Origin: Chryseobacterium bernardetii
GTDB taxonomy: Bacteria; Bacteroidota; Bacteroidia; Flavobacteriales; Weeksellaceae
DNA length: 64,000 bases
Direction of reading: 5' to 3'
NCBI RefSeq assembly: GCF_003815975.1
Contig: NZ_CP033932.1
Coordinates: 2,585,501 to 2,649,500, forward strand
Both the position numbers and the translations under genes were made by a program. Within the stretch, counting starts at the first letter, position 1. Each line of letters starts with the position of its first letter. The notes beneath the pieces were generated by a model, which saw only the letters and a list, made by a program, of their open reading frames with translations, was not told where the DNA came from and searched no databases. Of the stretch, positions 15,604 through 25,068 are shown piece by piece.

Positions 15604-16905
15604 ATGAAAAATATTTTTTGCAGGGGATCTATGTCCCTTACTTTTACACTTGTGGTGGCAACCACATCCTTTGCCCAGAACAAGTCTCTTAAAATTGGAG
15701 ATTCCCTTCCTGAAAGTTTTTGGACAACACCTTTACAGGTTGTCAACCATCCTCAGAAAACCATCAATCTTTCAGAGGAAAAGAACAAATTAATACTGAT
15801 TGATTTTTGGACGACTTGGTGCAGTGGCTGTCTGATGAGCCTCCCTAAAATTGAAGCCTTACAGCAAAAGTTTGGAAACAAAGTAAAAATACTTCCTGTA
15901 AGCAGTCAGGATAAAGCTGCTTTGGATAAATTCTTCTCTTCATCCAATGGAAAGAAGTACAAAAGTATGACGTCTACGTATGAAGACAAAAAGCTTCACG
16001 AACTATTCCCACACGCAGGTGTTCCATTCATCATTTGGATAAAAGATGGAAAACTATTCAACTCCACCGATGCAGGACAGCTTACTGAACAGACTATCAC
16101 TGAAGTTTTGAACGGTGATAAGTCGTCTTTGCAGACCATTATCCAAATGGACAGAGCAAGACCATTGATGCTTTCAGAAGATTACGACCGTCAAAGAAAT
16201 GTCGAACTCCTCAATTATTCATTTTTTGCCAAAGGACAAATCCCTGATATTGGTGCAGGAGGAACGTATCGCAAAACAGCATCAGGCAAAATTCACGGAA
16301 GACAGTTTACCAATCTGTCATTATGGGATATATATTATCCTATAGGATACGAGCTTATCAAACAGCAAGATAAAATATCTTTCACGGAAAAAAGGATAAT
16401 TATCGATGTCAAGGAACCTAAACAATTAATGTCGATAGAAAAAGCAGACGGCTCAAATGATGGAGCAAACCTTTATAATTACGAATTCATTATCCCAGAA
16501 CAAAAGTCTGATTCTCTATACAATTATATGCTTGAAGATTTGAATCGTTATTCCGGCTATACCGTGACCCTTGAGAAAAGACCTGTACAATGTTTTGTAT
16601 TAGTAAGAACAAGCACGAAAGACAAACTGGCAACCAAAGGAGGAGAAAAACGCTCCACATTTCCACAAACCCCATCCATCCTTAAAAATGTACCTCTTAA
16701 AAATATGGTCAATATGCTCAACGGCGAGATTCCCATCAAGGAATTGTTTATCGATGAGACAGGATACACAGGGAATGTAGACCTGGAGGTTTCGGGAGTC
16801 AAAGATATTGCCACCTTAAAAAAAGAGCTTCAGAAATACGACCTTGACCTGATACCTCAAGAGCGTCAGGTTTTGATGATGGTCATCAAAGACTCGCGGA
16901 AATAA
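15604..16905 (+). CDS. TlpA-like thioredoxin-fold protein
   Basis: This 433-residue protein has a signal peptide (ending TSFAQ) and a thioredoxin-like domain with the active site WTTWCSGC (Cys73, Cys76), followed by LMSLPKIEALQQKFG. A C-terminal half of about 250 residues resembles no named domain but recurs in proteins paired with SusC/SusD. The thioredoxin part should reduce or isomerise disulfides in the periplasm or at the outer membrane. It is followed 57 bp later by a SusC-type receptor, so they are probably one operon. The active-site Ser-Gly differs from the usual Cys-Pro/Gly-Pro types. Confidence 0.8.
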   Translation: MKNIFCRGSMSLTFTLVVATTSFAQNKSLKIGDSLPESFWTTPLQVVNHPQKTINLSEEKNKLILIDFWTTWCSGCLMSLPKIEALQQKFGNKVKILPVSSQDKAALDKFFSSSNGKKYKSMTSTYEDKKLHELFPHAGVPFIIWIKDGKLFNSTDAGQLTEQTITEVLNGDKSSLQTIIQMDRARPLMLSEDYDRQRNVELLNYSFFAKGQIPDIGAGGTYRKTASGKIHGRQFTNLSLWDIYYPIGYELIKQQDKISFTEKRIIIDVKEPKQLMSIEKADGSNDGANLYNYEFIIPEQKSDSLYNYMLEDLNRYSGYTVTLEKRPVQCFVLVRTSTKDKLATKGGEKRSTFPQTPSILKNVPLKNMVNMLNGEIPIKELFIDETGYTGNVDLEVSGVKDIATLKKELQKYDLDLIPQERQVLMMVIKDSRK

Positions 16906-16962
16906 ACATTCCCACGCATGAACAATCATTGAATTTACATTAATGCAAAACTATATCAGACT

Positions 16963-19900
16963 ATGAAGAAATTATTAGTGCTTCCCGTCCTATGCTATTG
17001 TGTGCCAATAATGGCACAGCAGATGTTCACGGGAAGCGTTATCGACGAAACAACCCGCTTACCCGTATCAGGCGCAACCATCGCCATTCAAAACTCAAAA
17101 ATGGTTACGACTACGGACAGATATGGAAACTTCAGTCTTACCACCAATAACAAAAAGATTAATCTTGTGATACTTGGAAGAGGTTATGAAGAACAGATCA
17201 TTGTTTTGGAGCTTCCTTTAAAAGAACCCTTAAAAATCAATCTCTCTGAAAAGGTAGCCCAAATTGATGAGGTAGTACTTACAACAGGTTATCAGAAAAT
17301 CCCTAAAGAACGTTCCACTGGTTCTTTTTCATCGGTGAGTAATTCAGCCTTAAATACACAGGTTTCCACCAATATCCTTGACCGTTTAGCTGCCACAGCT
17401 AATGGAATCGTCATCAACAAAGGGACATCTCAAGGCGGATCACAAATTATGGTCAGAGGTCTGAGTACGATTCAGGGACCTAAATCGCCTTTGATTGTGG
17501 TTGATAACTTTCCCTACGATGGTGATATCAGCAATATTGACCCCAACATTGTTGAAAGCATTACCGTTCTCAAAGATGCCGCCGCTTCGAGCATCTGGGG
17601 AGCAAGAGCCGCCAACGGTGTAATTGTTATAACTACCAAAACGGCAAAATACAATCAGCCTGTGACGGTTAATTTCAACACTTACTTAATGACCAGTCCC
17701 AAGCCTGATTTTAATTATCTGAAAACAATGTCAAGTGCAGACTTCATTGATGTTGAACAGGAACTATTCAAGAAGAATTTTTACAACACCGATATCAATT
17801 CCACAAGTCATCCTGTATTATCTCCAGTGGTTGACCTTCTGAACAAGGAAAAGAAAGGACTGCTTTCACCTGAATATGTAAGAAACGAAATAGAACGCCT
17901 GAAGACGATTGATTCCCGTGACCAATACCGTAAGTATATGTACCAGCCTTTGGAGAACAGGCAGTATTCACTGAGTATGGCGGGTGGTGCTCCTCAGTTT
18001 TCTTGGACTTCATCTTTAGGGTACGATGACAATACCGGAAACTTAGGAGAAAAATACGAACGTGTAAACCTCCGCTTTCAGAATACCTGGCAACCTCTAA
18101 AGAACCTTACACTGAATACAGGAATCTTTTTCACGCACTCAGCAACTCAAAGCGGACGCAGTGCCTTTGGAAGTATTATTATGAAAACCAATGCTGTTCC
18201 CTATATGGAAATGGCAGACGCATTCGGAAATCCGTTAGCAGTTTCAAAATCTTATGAGCAGGGTTATAAATCAGCATTAGGCAACGGGAAATTATTGGAC
18301 TGGAATTATTATCCGCTAAACGATTGGGAGCACAATACAGCCAAAAGCAAAAGCTCGGAGATCATTCTCAACGCAGGATTGAACTATAAACTACTAAAAG
18401 GATTGGATGTTGATATTAAATATCAGTATCAGATAACCGCAGGACTTTCCAATACAATGTATGTTGAGGGAAGTTACTTTGTAAGAGATTATGTAAATAG
18501 GTTCACAGTCATTAATTCCGATGGCAGTCTGACCTACAATGTACCCAAAGGTGCAATACTGGATAAGACCAACTCGCAATTGCACATCAACAATTTTCGA
18601 GGACAGCTCAATTTCAACAGAGGTTTTGGCAAACATCAGGTGTCGGCTATTTTGGGAAGTGAAGTAAGAGATTCCAATTCACAGTCGAGCAATAATCGAT
18701 ATTATGGTTATGACCCCAACAATCTTTCCTTTGGAATGGTCGACCTCAGCAAGAGATTCCCAATCATTGCAGGAGGTACAGCTTTTATCGATAATCTGAA
18801 TTCTTTGAGAGAATCGACCAATCGTTTTGTATCAGTCTATGGCAATGCAGCCTACACCTATGATAACCGATATACCATATCGGGAAGCGCCCGTCGTGAT
18901 GCCAGCAACTTGTTCGGTCTAAAAACCAATGACCAATGGAATCCCTTTTGGTCGGCAGGACTTTCGTGGAATGTAGCCAATGAGAAATTTTATGCTATAA
19001 GCTGGCTTCCGAATCTGAAGCTAAGAGGTTCTTATGGTTTCAATGGAAATATCAATCCTGCAATGGTTGCCGTAACAACAATGGCATTACTCGGTGTTTC
19101 AACATACACGCAGGAGCAGATGGCGAGATTTGACAATTACTACAATCCCCAACTTCGGTGGGAAACGGTCAGAATGATCAATGCAGGATTGGATTTTGCA
19201 ACCAAAAACAACAGAATCTCAGGTTCTGTGGAGTATTTCCAGAAAAAAGGAGAAAATCTTTTCGGACAGGTTCCGTTGGACTATACTATTGGAATAAGCA
19301 GTCTTGTATGGAATGTTGCAGGAATAGAAGGAAAAGGTGTTGATGTTGAACTTAAGACCATCAATATCAACAAATCTTTTAGATGGTTGACCACACTTAA
19401 CTTCAGTACCTACAAAGATAAAGTGACGAAATACTATCCGAGCAGTACGATGGCAAGGAACTTCGTACTTGCTTCTGTTCCCATATCTGGAATTGAAGGC
19501 TTGCCTGTCTATTCTATTTTTGGCTATCAATGGGCAGGGCTTGATCCCCAGACGGGTGACCCAAGAGGTTATCTTAATGGAGAGGTCAGTAAAGATTACG
19601 CCAATATAATGGGAGGTGATGTCAAAGATCTGCAGTATTTCGGTTCTGCTGTACCTACTGTTTATGGTTCTTTCACGAATACATTTGTTTACAAGCAATT
19701 AAGCCTTGATGTAGGAATTACTTATAAACTGGGGTATTATTTCAGAAAACCATCCATTAACTACACGAGCTTATTCAGGGAATGGAACGGTCACAGCGAT
19801 TATGAACAAAGATGGCAGAAACCGGGTGATGAAGCTTTTACCAATGTGCCTTCCAACCTTTATCAGACAAATTCCAACAGAGATGCATTCTATGCAGGTT

Positions 19901-20142
19901 CGGCTGCTCTCATTGAAAAAGGCGACCACGTTCGTCTGCAGTACATCAATCTTGCATATGAGATCAGCAAAAGACAATGGCAAAGTTTGCCGCTCAAAAG
20001 TCTTCAACTGTATGCCAATGTGAGTAATCTCGGAATACTCTGGCAAGAGAGCAAAAGTGGAATCGACCCTGATTTCAATTTGGGAAACAATACCTTAAAA
20101 CCTCCTATGACCTTTACCTTAGGATTAAAAGCTAAATTTTAA
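16963..20142 (+). CDS. SusC/RagA-family TonB-linked outer-membrane receptor
   Basis: This 1059-residue protein has a signal peptide (ending PIMAQ), an N-terminal carboxypeptidase-regulatory-like domain (GSVIDETTRLPVSGATIAI), a plug domain with the SusC signature around MVRGLSTIQGPKSPLIVVDN and VLKDAAASSIWGARAANGVI, and a long beta-barrel ending MTFTLGLKAKF. Such receptors import oligosaccharides, peptides or other ligands together with their SusD partner, which follows 11 bp downstream. No glycoside hydrolase or peptidase is nearby. The thioredoxin-like partner hints at a Cys-containing or redox-active ligand; that is inference. Confidence 0.95.
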   Translation: MKKLLVLPVLCYCVPIMAQQMFTGSVIDETTRLPVSGATIAIQNSKMVTTTDRYGNFSLTTNNKKINLVILGRGYEEQIIVLELPLKEPLKINLSEKVAQIDEVVLTTGYQKIPKERSTGSFSSVSNSALNTQVSTNILDRLAATANGIVINKGTSQGGSQIMVRGLSTIQGPKSPLIVVDNFPYDGDISNIDPNIVESITVLKDAAASSIWGARAANGVIVITTKTAKYNQPVTVNFNTYLMTSPKPDFNYLKTMSSADFIDVEQELFKKNFYNTDINSTSHPVLSPVVDLLNKEKKGLLSPEYVRNEIERLKTIDSRDQYRKYMYQPLENRQYSLSMAGGAPQFSWTSSLGYDDNTGNLGEKYERVNLRFQNTWQPLKNLTLNTGIFFTHSATQSGRSAFGSIIMKTNAVPYMEMADAFGNPLAVSKSYEQGYKSALGNGKLLDWNYYPLNDWEHNTAKSKSSEIILNAGLNYKLLKGLDVDIKYQYQITAGLSNTMYVEGSYFVRDYVNRFTVINSDGSLTYNVPKGAILDKTNSQLHINNFRGQLNFNRGFGKHQVSAILGSEVRDSNSQSSNNRYYGYDPNNLSFGMVDLSKRFPIIAGGTAFIDNLNSLRESTNRFVSVYGNAAYTYDNRYTISGSARRDASNLFGLKTNDQWNPFWSAGLSWNVANEKFYAISWLPNLKLRGSYGFNGNINPAMVAVTTMALLGVSTYTQEQMARFDNYYNPQLRWETVRMINAGLDFATKNNRISGSVEYFQKKGENLFGQVPLDYTIGISSLVWNVAGIEGKGVDVELKTININKSFRWLTTLNFSTYKDKVTKYYPSSTMARNFVLASVPISGIEGLPVYSIFGYQWAGLDPQTGDPRGYLNGEVSKDYANIMGGDVKDLQYFGSAVPTVYGSFTNTFVYKQLSLDVGITYKLGYYFRKPSINYTSLFREWNGHSDYEQRWQKPGDEAFTNVPSNLYQTNSNRDAFYAGSAALIEKGDHVRLQYINLAYEISKRQWQSLPLKSLQLYANVSNLGILWQESKSGIDPDFNLGNNTLKPPMTFTLGLKAKF

Positions 20143-20153
20143 AATGGATAGAT

Positions 20154-21503
20154 ATGAGAAAAACTAAAATACTTTTAATATCATTATCATTAATTCTGAT
20201 TTCCTTTGGATGCAGTGATTTTTTAGACGAGAAGTCTGACCTGAAATTGGCGACTCCAGACAGATTGGAGGACAACCAGATGCTTCTGAACAATTATGGT
20301 TTCCTCAATGTGGAGTTTGCTTCAAGTGGAGAAACGAGTTCGGATGACTACTATCTTACAGATGCTGATTATGATGGCTTAAGCTTCGAAGAATCCAAAC
20401 GTCTTTACACCTGGATGCCGGATATTGTAGCCCCTCCCATTGAATCAGGAAACGATTGGTCTACCTGCTATAGAAGTATCTATATCTGCAATGCCGTTTT
20501 GTTCAATATGCAGGATAAGAATTTTACAGGTGAGCAGGCAGACAATATCAGAGGACAGGCGTTGGCACTTCGTGCTTTCCGATATCTGGATGCCGCTCAG
20601 ATATGGTGTAAGGCTTACAATCCTCAGACTGCTGGAACAGATTTAGGGCTTCCACTAAGACTTGACCCTGATATGAATATTCCATCGGTACGTTCAACAG
20701 TCAAGCAGACCTATGACCAGATCATCAGTGACCTGCAAACTGCAATACCACTGCTATTACCAAAACAGATTTCAGGGATGCGCATATCAAGAGCGGCTGC
20801 TTATGGTTTGTTGGCTCGCACTTATCTTTTTATGGGAGATTATACCAACGCGCTACATAATACTCAGCAGGCACTCAGTATCAATAATGACCTGATGGAT
20901 TTTAATACGCTGAATCCCAATGATGATTATCCCATTGAGGAAATGAATAAGGAAGTCCTTTTGTGGACAGCTATAGCCTACGAATCTCACTTAATGCCAG
21001 CTAAGATTCCAGACAATATTTATCAGATGTATGATAATGATGACTTACGCAAAACCGTGTTTTTTAATAAGAATGCAGATAATGAAGTTTTATTCAAAGG
21101 GTATTACAACAATGTCAATGGGCCGATAGTGAGCGTGGCAACTGATGAACTGTATTTGATGGCTGCCGAATGCAATGCAAGACTGAACAAGATTCAGGAA
21201 GGTATGGGTTATCTCAATAACCTGCTTGTCAAAAGATGGAAAACAGGAACTTTTGTTCCGATAACAGTCGGCTCACAAATAGATGCTCTGAATATTATTT
21301 TAAAGGAAAGAAGAAAAGAGCTTTTGATTCGTGGACTAAGATGGTCTGATTTAAAAAGATACAATCGTGACGGGGCAAATATTACATTGACAAGAACGGT
21401 TAATGGGCAAAGCTACACTTTACCTCCCAATGATCTGCGATATGCCATTGCTATTCCTGAAGATATTATTTCGCTTACGGGGATGCCACAAAATCCAAGA
21501 TAA
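20154..21503 (+). CDS. SusD/RagB-family nutrient-binding lipoprotein
   Basis: This 449-residue protein has a lipobox ISFGC and SusD-type helices: an N-terminal SusD-like segment (FLDEKSDLKLATPDRLED), TPR-like repeats (AAYGLLARTYLFMGDYTNAL) and the C-terminal RagB block with LYLMAAECNARLNK and ILKERRKELLIRGLRWSDLK. It caps the SusC barrel on the cell surface and captures the ligand. It is slightly shorter than many SusD proteins. Its position right after SusC and before a strong terminator shows it is the last gene of the operon. Confidence 0.95.
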   Translation: MRKTKILLISLSLILISFGCSDFLDEKSDLKLATPDRLEDNQMLLNNYGFLNVEFASSGETSSDDYYLTDADYDGLSFEESKRLYTWMPDIVAPPIESGNDWSTCYRSIYICNAVLFNMQDKNFTGEQADNIRGQALALRAFRYLDAAQIWCKAYNPQTAGTDLGLPLRLDPDMNIPSVRSTVKQTYDQIISDLQTAIPLLLPKQISGMRISRAAAYGLLARTYLFMGDYTNALHNTQQALSINNDLMDFNTLNPNDDYPIEEMNKEVLLWTAIAYESHLMPAKIPDNIYQMYDNDDLRKTVFFNKNADNEVLFKGYYNNVNGPIVSVATDELYLMAAECNARLNKIQEGMGYLNNLLVKRWKTGTFVPITVGSQIDALNIILKERRKELLIRGLRWSDLKRYNRDGANITLTRTVNGQSYTLPPNDLRYAIAIPEDIISLTGMPQNPR

Positions 21504-21508
21504 AATAA

Positions 21509-21541
21509 TAGGGTTGACAAATTATTGTCAACCCTACTTTT
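21509..21541 (+). terminator. Terminator of the TlpA-SusCD operon
   Basis: A 12-bp perfect stem: 21509-21520 pairs with 21525-21536 around a 4-nt loop (ATTA) and is followed by a T-run. It is 6 bp beyond the SusD stop and lies between convergent genes. Confidence 0.9.
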
Positions 21542-21562
21542 TAATACTGATTGAAAGGACTA

Positions 21563-21877
21563 TTATTGTCTTCTTTCACTTGGATGAATAGCAAGGACCT
21601 GCGCATTGGTCATTCCTCCAATCACGTCAACCAAGTCTTGCCCTTCAGGAACTGCAATTGTACAAGGTTTGTTTCCTGTTGTAAGACAAGATGAACCTGC
21701 TCCTTCTGCCCAGTTGGCTACATTAGCGAATGCACCTGCAGAAGTACTGGTACTATTGTAATAGAACTGTTTGTCGGCTGCTTTTTTTTCTACGATTTTA
21801 AACGACATAAGAGCACCTGTAAACATAATGGCAGCTATCGCTACTGCGTTGATTTTCAAAAATTGATTAATTTTCAT
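21563..21877 (-). CDS. DUF6520-family small exported protein
   Basis: A 104-residue protein read from the ATG at 21877, where a signal segment starts (MKINQFLKINAVAIAAIMFTG). The longer frame adds eight unlikely residues. The mature part has KQFYYNSTS, an SSCLTTGNKPC pair of cysteines and an alternating PEGQDLVDVIGG end, the pattern of DUF6520 proteins common in Bacteroidetes. The function is unknown. Its two cysteines, the neighbouring TlpA-like protein and the MauE-like membrane protein suggest a disulfide-related pathway. It is probably in the same regulon as the minus-strand genes to the right. Confidence 0.65.
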   Translation of the reverse strand: MKINQFLKINAVAIAAIMFTGALMSFKIVEKKAADKQFYYNSTSTSAGAFANVANWAEGAGSSCLTTGNKPCTIAVPEGQDLVDVIGGMTNAQVLAIHPSERRQ

Positions 21878-22156
21878 TGTTATGGTCTTTTTATACATCA
21901 AAAAAGATTACCTTAAAAACTTTAGAAACCTGTCTGAGAAGTACGAAGAGTAGGTTGAAAAATTAATTATACCCATAGATTAACAAATCTTGTCGTACCA
22001 AAATATCCCATTCTACATATTCCCAAACAAATTTTTGTTGATAAATTCATTTTAAAAATCTTGATTGTTAAACAGCTTTCAGCTGTCTAATTTTAAGGTT
22101 AAACATTAATAACAAATTCCAATCATAAACATCCGTAAACAATTACGGTAACATAC

Positions 22157-22585
22157 TCACTCAGCAGGCCTGCTGTATCTTAGATTTAAACCTAAAGCAA
22201 TAACAGAAAGAATAACACAGCCTATATTAAAATACAGATGCTGATGCCAGCTCATTTTCTCCAAAATTCCTCCACAGGAACAAGGAAGATTATCGCTTGT
22301 ACTTATTATTAAAGCTATATATCCTGTGAAGACGAGCATCAAAATAAGACTACCAATCAGTCCTATATTTCTTGTTTTTCGATAGCATAATAATCCTGCA
22401 ATGAAAAACTCAGCAATGATTATGGTGTAGGGAAGGAACTGCGAAAACCTATTCAACAAAGGAGATTCTGAAATCCGAGTTTGAAATTCATCAAAATCCA
22501 TTAGTTTACCCATTGCTGCATAACAAAACAGCAGTATAAAAAAGTAGCTGATGAATTCTATTATTCCTGTTTTAAAAGTTTTCAT
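22157..22585 (-). CDS. MauE/DoxX-like redox-associated membrane protein
   Basis: This 142-residue protein has four predicted membrane helices and a conserved loop NLPCSCGG between helices 3 and 4, as in the MauE/DoxX group of quinone- or disulfide-linked membrane proteins. The start has the usual YAAMGKLMDFDEFQ. Relatives help form disulfides or tryptophylquinone cofactors in exported proteins. Here it may serve the Cys-containing DUF6520 peptide or the TlpA-like protein; that link is inferred from position only. Confidence 0.8.
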   Translation of the reverse strand: MKTFKTGIIEFISYFFILLFCYAAMGKLMDFDEFQTRISESPLLNRFSQFLPYTIIIAEFFIAGLLCYRKTRNIGLIGSLILMLVFTGYIALIISTSDNLPCSCGGILEKMSWHQHLYFNIGCVILSVIALGLNLRYSRPAE

Positions 22586-22596
22586 AATATTAGTTT

Positions 22597-22761
22597 TTAT
22601 CCTTTTCTAACTAAAATCCATTTTACGTTTTTCCCGCAGTAGGTGGGCATTACTTCGCCTTTTGAAACGTAAACTACAGTGCTTATTCTTCCTTCAATCT
22701 CCCATTCTCCACTTTCGGTACATTTCTTTCCGGTGCTTAAGATCACTTTCTGATTTTCCAT
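22597..22761 (-). CDS. 54-residue SGxxC/GxW-type small protein
   Basis: The minus-strand ATG at 22761 opens a 54-codon frame ending 11 bp before the MauE-like start. It reads ILSTGKKCTESGEWEIEG, then VSKGEVMPTYCGKNVKWIL: two GxxCxxxGxW/PTYCGK-type motifs typical of tiny Bacteroidetes proteins. The two cysteines could bind metal or form a disulfide. The tight spacing between the lipoprotein (38 bp upstream) and MauE-like genes supports a real member of the operon. Confidence 0.7.
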   Translation of the reverse strand: MENQKVILSTGKKCTESGEWEIEGRISTVVYVSKGEVMPTYCGKNVKWILVRKG

Positions 22762-22798
22762 TTTTTGAAACTGTTCAGTTTAGTAGAGGTCATATTTA

Positions 22799-23047
22799 TC
22801 AGATCGTATCCTGCACTATCCTCCAGTGCTGCTTATCTTTTTTAGGCTCATCGTCATCACCCGTCTTAAAATTATTGGAGCCATTTGTTTCTGAGGATCC
22901 GTCTGCATTCTTTGAAGATTCTTTATTGTTTGGAATTTCAATGCTTTGTTGTTTCTGTTCTGTTATTTCAGAGACAGAATCGGTTCTTTCACAAGACTGC
23001 ATTAAGAATGCAGCTGTTAGACTTAAAAGTGAGATATACTTTTTCAT
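22799..23047 (-). CDS. Small lipoprotein, unknown
   Basis: An 82-residue protein with a lipobox LMQSC (Cys19) and a low-complexity Ser/Asn/Lys/Asp mature part ending KKDKQHWRIVQDTI. No family is recognised. It is the first gene of the minus-strand group of lipoprotein, 54-residue protein and MauE-like protein. It starts 260 bp from a divergent regulator gene, so the regulator may control it. Confidence 0.6.
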   Translation of the reverse strand: MKKYISLLSLTAAFLMQSCERTDSVSEITEQKQQSIEIPNNKESSKNADGSSETNGSNNFKTGDDDEPKKDKQHWRIVQDTI

Positions 23048-23307
23048 TTTTTTTATAATGGTTTTAAAAGTTATCCCGGCCGGTTGTTGATATTGATTAG
23101 AATTCTGATGTCGAAATTAGGAGGGTTAGGGAATTAAAAAAAACTATTGTTGCATCAATTGATACATTCAATGTAATTATTGATCAATTCTACCAACAAA
23201 AAAAATGATTGTAATGTATTGAAAATCAGTTTTTTTGTTATCATTTGAAATATTGAACGGGCTCTTAATTGCGAGTTTTTCATTAAATTTGCAAATATCT
23301 TATCATA

Positions 23308-25017
23308 ATGTATTATTGTAGTAGAATTTTACCAATGTTGTTTACTTTGTTTGTGCTTATGACACAAGGTCAAGAGATACAGCAACAATCTTACAAGGAG
23401 ATCTCCCGATTGATAGATTCATACTCAGAGAATGACGAAAGAGCAATGGTTTTTGTAAAAATGTACATTGACAAAGCAAAAAATGACCATAACCTTAAAA
23501 AACAGATCCGAGGTTACGAAGAAGCTATCTACTACAGCAAAGAAACCGGCAGGAAATTATCTTACGCTGACAGTGCCATTACCTCTGCATCAAAATTAAA
23601 CGACCAGGATCAGATCGCAAGAGCCTACGCAGGAAAAGGAATTATTTATTACTATAATCTAAGACAATATAAAAAAGCTTTAAAAGAATATTTAATAGCA
23701 TTCAAATATTCAAAAAATTCAAAAGATGGTTACCTTAAGAATAAGATCATCTATCATTTGGGAATGATCAAAAGCTATTTGGGATACTATAAATATGCAG
23801 CCGTACATTTTGAAGAGACAGCTGATTTTTTTGAAAAAAATGCCAAAGAGAGTTTAGATAGGAACATCAGGTTCAATAATGAATCAGGTTATTATAACAG
23901 TATTTATCGCTTAAGCACTTGTTATAGAAATCTAAAATTATATAATAAGGAAGACTCCCTCATAAATATTGGGCTAGAAAAACTTCATAACAACAGCGAG
24001 CAAGTGATTGAGTTTGGGTACTTCCAGAAAGGAAGGGGAGTGCAGTTACTTAGAAAGGGAAGAGCAGATGAAGCATTGAAGCACTTTAAAGTGTCTCAAG
24101 ATATTCTAAGCAGTAATCAGGATTACGCTTCATTGACGAGCGTCTATTTTTATATAGGGAAACTATATAGATCAAAGGGAAACAGAGCTGAATCGTTAAA
24201 ATATTTTAATAAAGTTGATTCGCTGGTCAATAAATTTTGGTTTATTACCCCTGAGATCAGATCAACTTATCTGTATCTGATTGATGATGCTAAAAAAAAT
24301 AGGAATTCTGAACGGAAGATGTACTACTCTGAAAAGTTGTTAAAGGCCGACTCCATTATTAATGCTGACTTTGTGATGCTCACGGACAAAATTTATAGCG
24401 AGTATGATACAGACAATTTAATAGAAGAGAAGAAGCAGATGATCAGAGGTCATCAAGTTATTTTATATTCTTTCATTGGTGCGGGACTGGTAATATTGTT
24501 TTTTTTAATTTGGAGGTTCAGGAAAAGAGAAAAAGAATTGAATGCCAGGTATCAGGAAGTGCTTGAAAAATTAAATAGCTCAAAAGAAACCATTAGTTTC
24601 GACGTCATACCACCCGCTTCATCTGATGAAGACAATTTAGACTTATACAGTTCAGAAATTATCGAAGACATCAAAACAAATCTAAAGATTTTTGAAGACG
24701 AAAAACAATTTCTTCAGCCGAATTTAACACTTGAAATTGTTGGCAAAATGATTGGAAGCAACCGCACCCATTTATCATATGTACTCAATGTACACTTTGA
24801 TGTAACATTTCCAACATATCTTAAAGCTTTAAGAATCAGATATATCACCAATTTGCTTGTAGAGGATACTAAATATCTTAGTTATAAAATTGAAACACTC
24901 GCCAAAATATGCGGGATGGCGAACAGGCAGATCTTCTCAGCACACTTTCTTGAGATCAACAGTATCAGGCCTAGAGATTTTATCAGAATGAGACAGGAAG
25001 AATTAAAGAAGACCTGA
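23308..25017 (+). CDS. TPR-transmembrane-AraC hybrid regulator
   Basis: This 569-residue protein has a signal peptide, an N-terminal run of about six tetratricopeptide-like helices (residues 30-370), one membrane helix (VILYSFIGAGLVILFFLIW, about 388-406), a coiled linker, and a C-terminal AraC-type double helix-turn-helix (NLTLEIVGKMIGSNRTHLSY, then LAKICGMANRQIFSAHFLE). This architecture senses something in the periplasm and activates transcription inside. It probably controls the flanking TlpA-SusCD and MauE-like operons. The ligand is unknown. Confidence 0.85.
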   Translation: MYYCSRILPMLFTLFVLMTQGQEIQQQSYKEISRLIDSYSENDERAMVFVKMYIDKAKNDHNLKKQIRGYEEAIYYSKETGRKLSYADSAITSASKLNDQDQIARAYAGKGIIYYYNLRQYKKALKEYLIAFKYSKNSKDGYLKNKIIYHLGMIKSYLGYYKYAAVHFEETADFFEKNAKESLDRNIRFNNESGYYNSIYRLSTCYRNLKLYNKEDSLINIGLEKLHNNSEQVIEFGYFQKGRGVQLLRKGRADEALKHFKVSQDILSSNQDYASLTSVYFYIGKLYRSKGNRAESLKYFNKVDSLVNKFWFITPEIRSTYLYLIDDAKKNRNSERKMYYSEKLLKADSIINADFVMLTDKIYSEYDTDNLIEEKKQMIRGHQVILYSFIGAGLVILFFLIWRFRKREKELNARYQEVLEKLNSSKETISFDVIPPASSDEDNLDLYSSEIIEDIKTNLKIFEDEKQFLQPNLTLEIVGKMIGSNRTHLSYVLNVHFDVTFPTYLKALRIRYITNLLVEDTKYLSYKIETLAKICGMANRQIFSAHFLEINSIRPRDFIRMRQEELKKT

Positions 25018-25068
25018 CTTTTTTATTTTTTAGCCCGATTTTTACGTTAACAATAAATTGAAAAACGT

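Noticed and set aside
19219..19698. 159-codon minus-strand frame inside the SusC gene
   Set aside because: Lies wholly within a well-conserved SusC barrel and has no homology-like features.
22662..23090. Plus-strand 142-codon frame across the small minus-strand genes
   Set aside because: It is opposite two small minus-strand genes with signal, lipobox and Cys motifs, and its own translation has no signal or domain.
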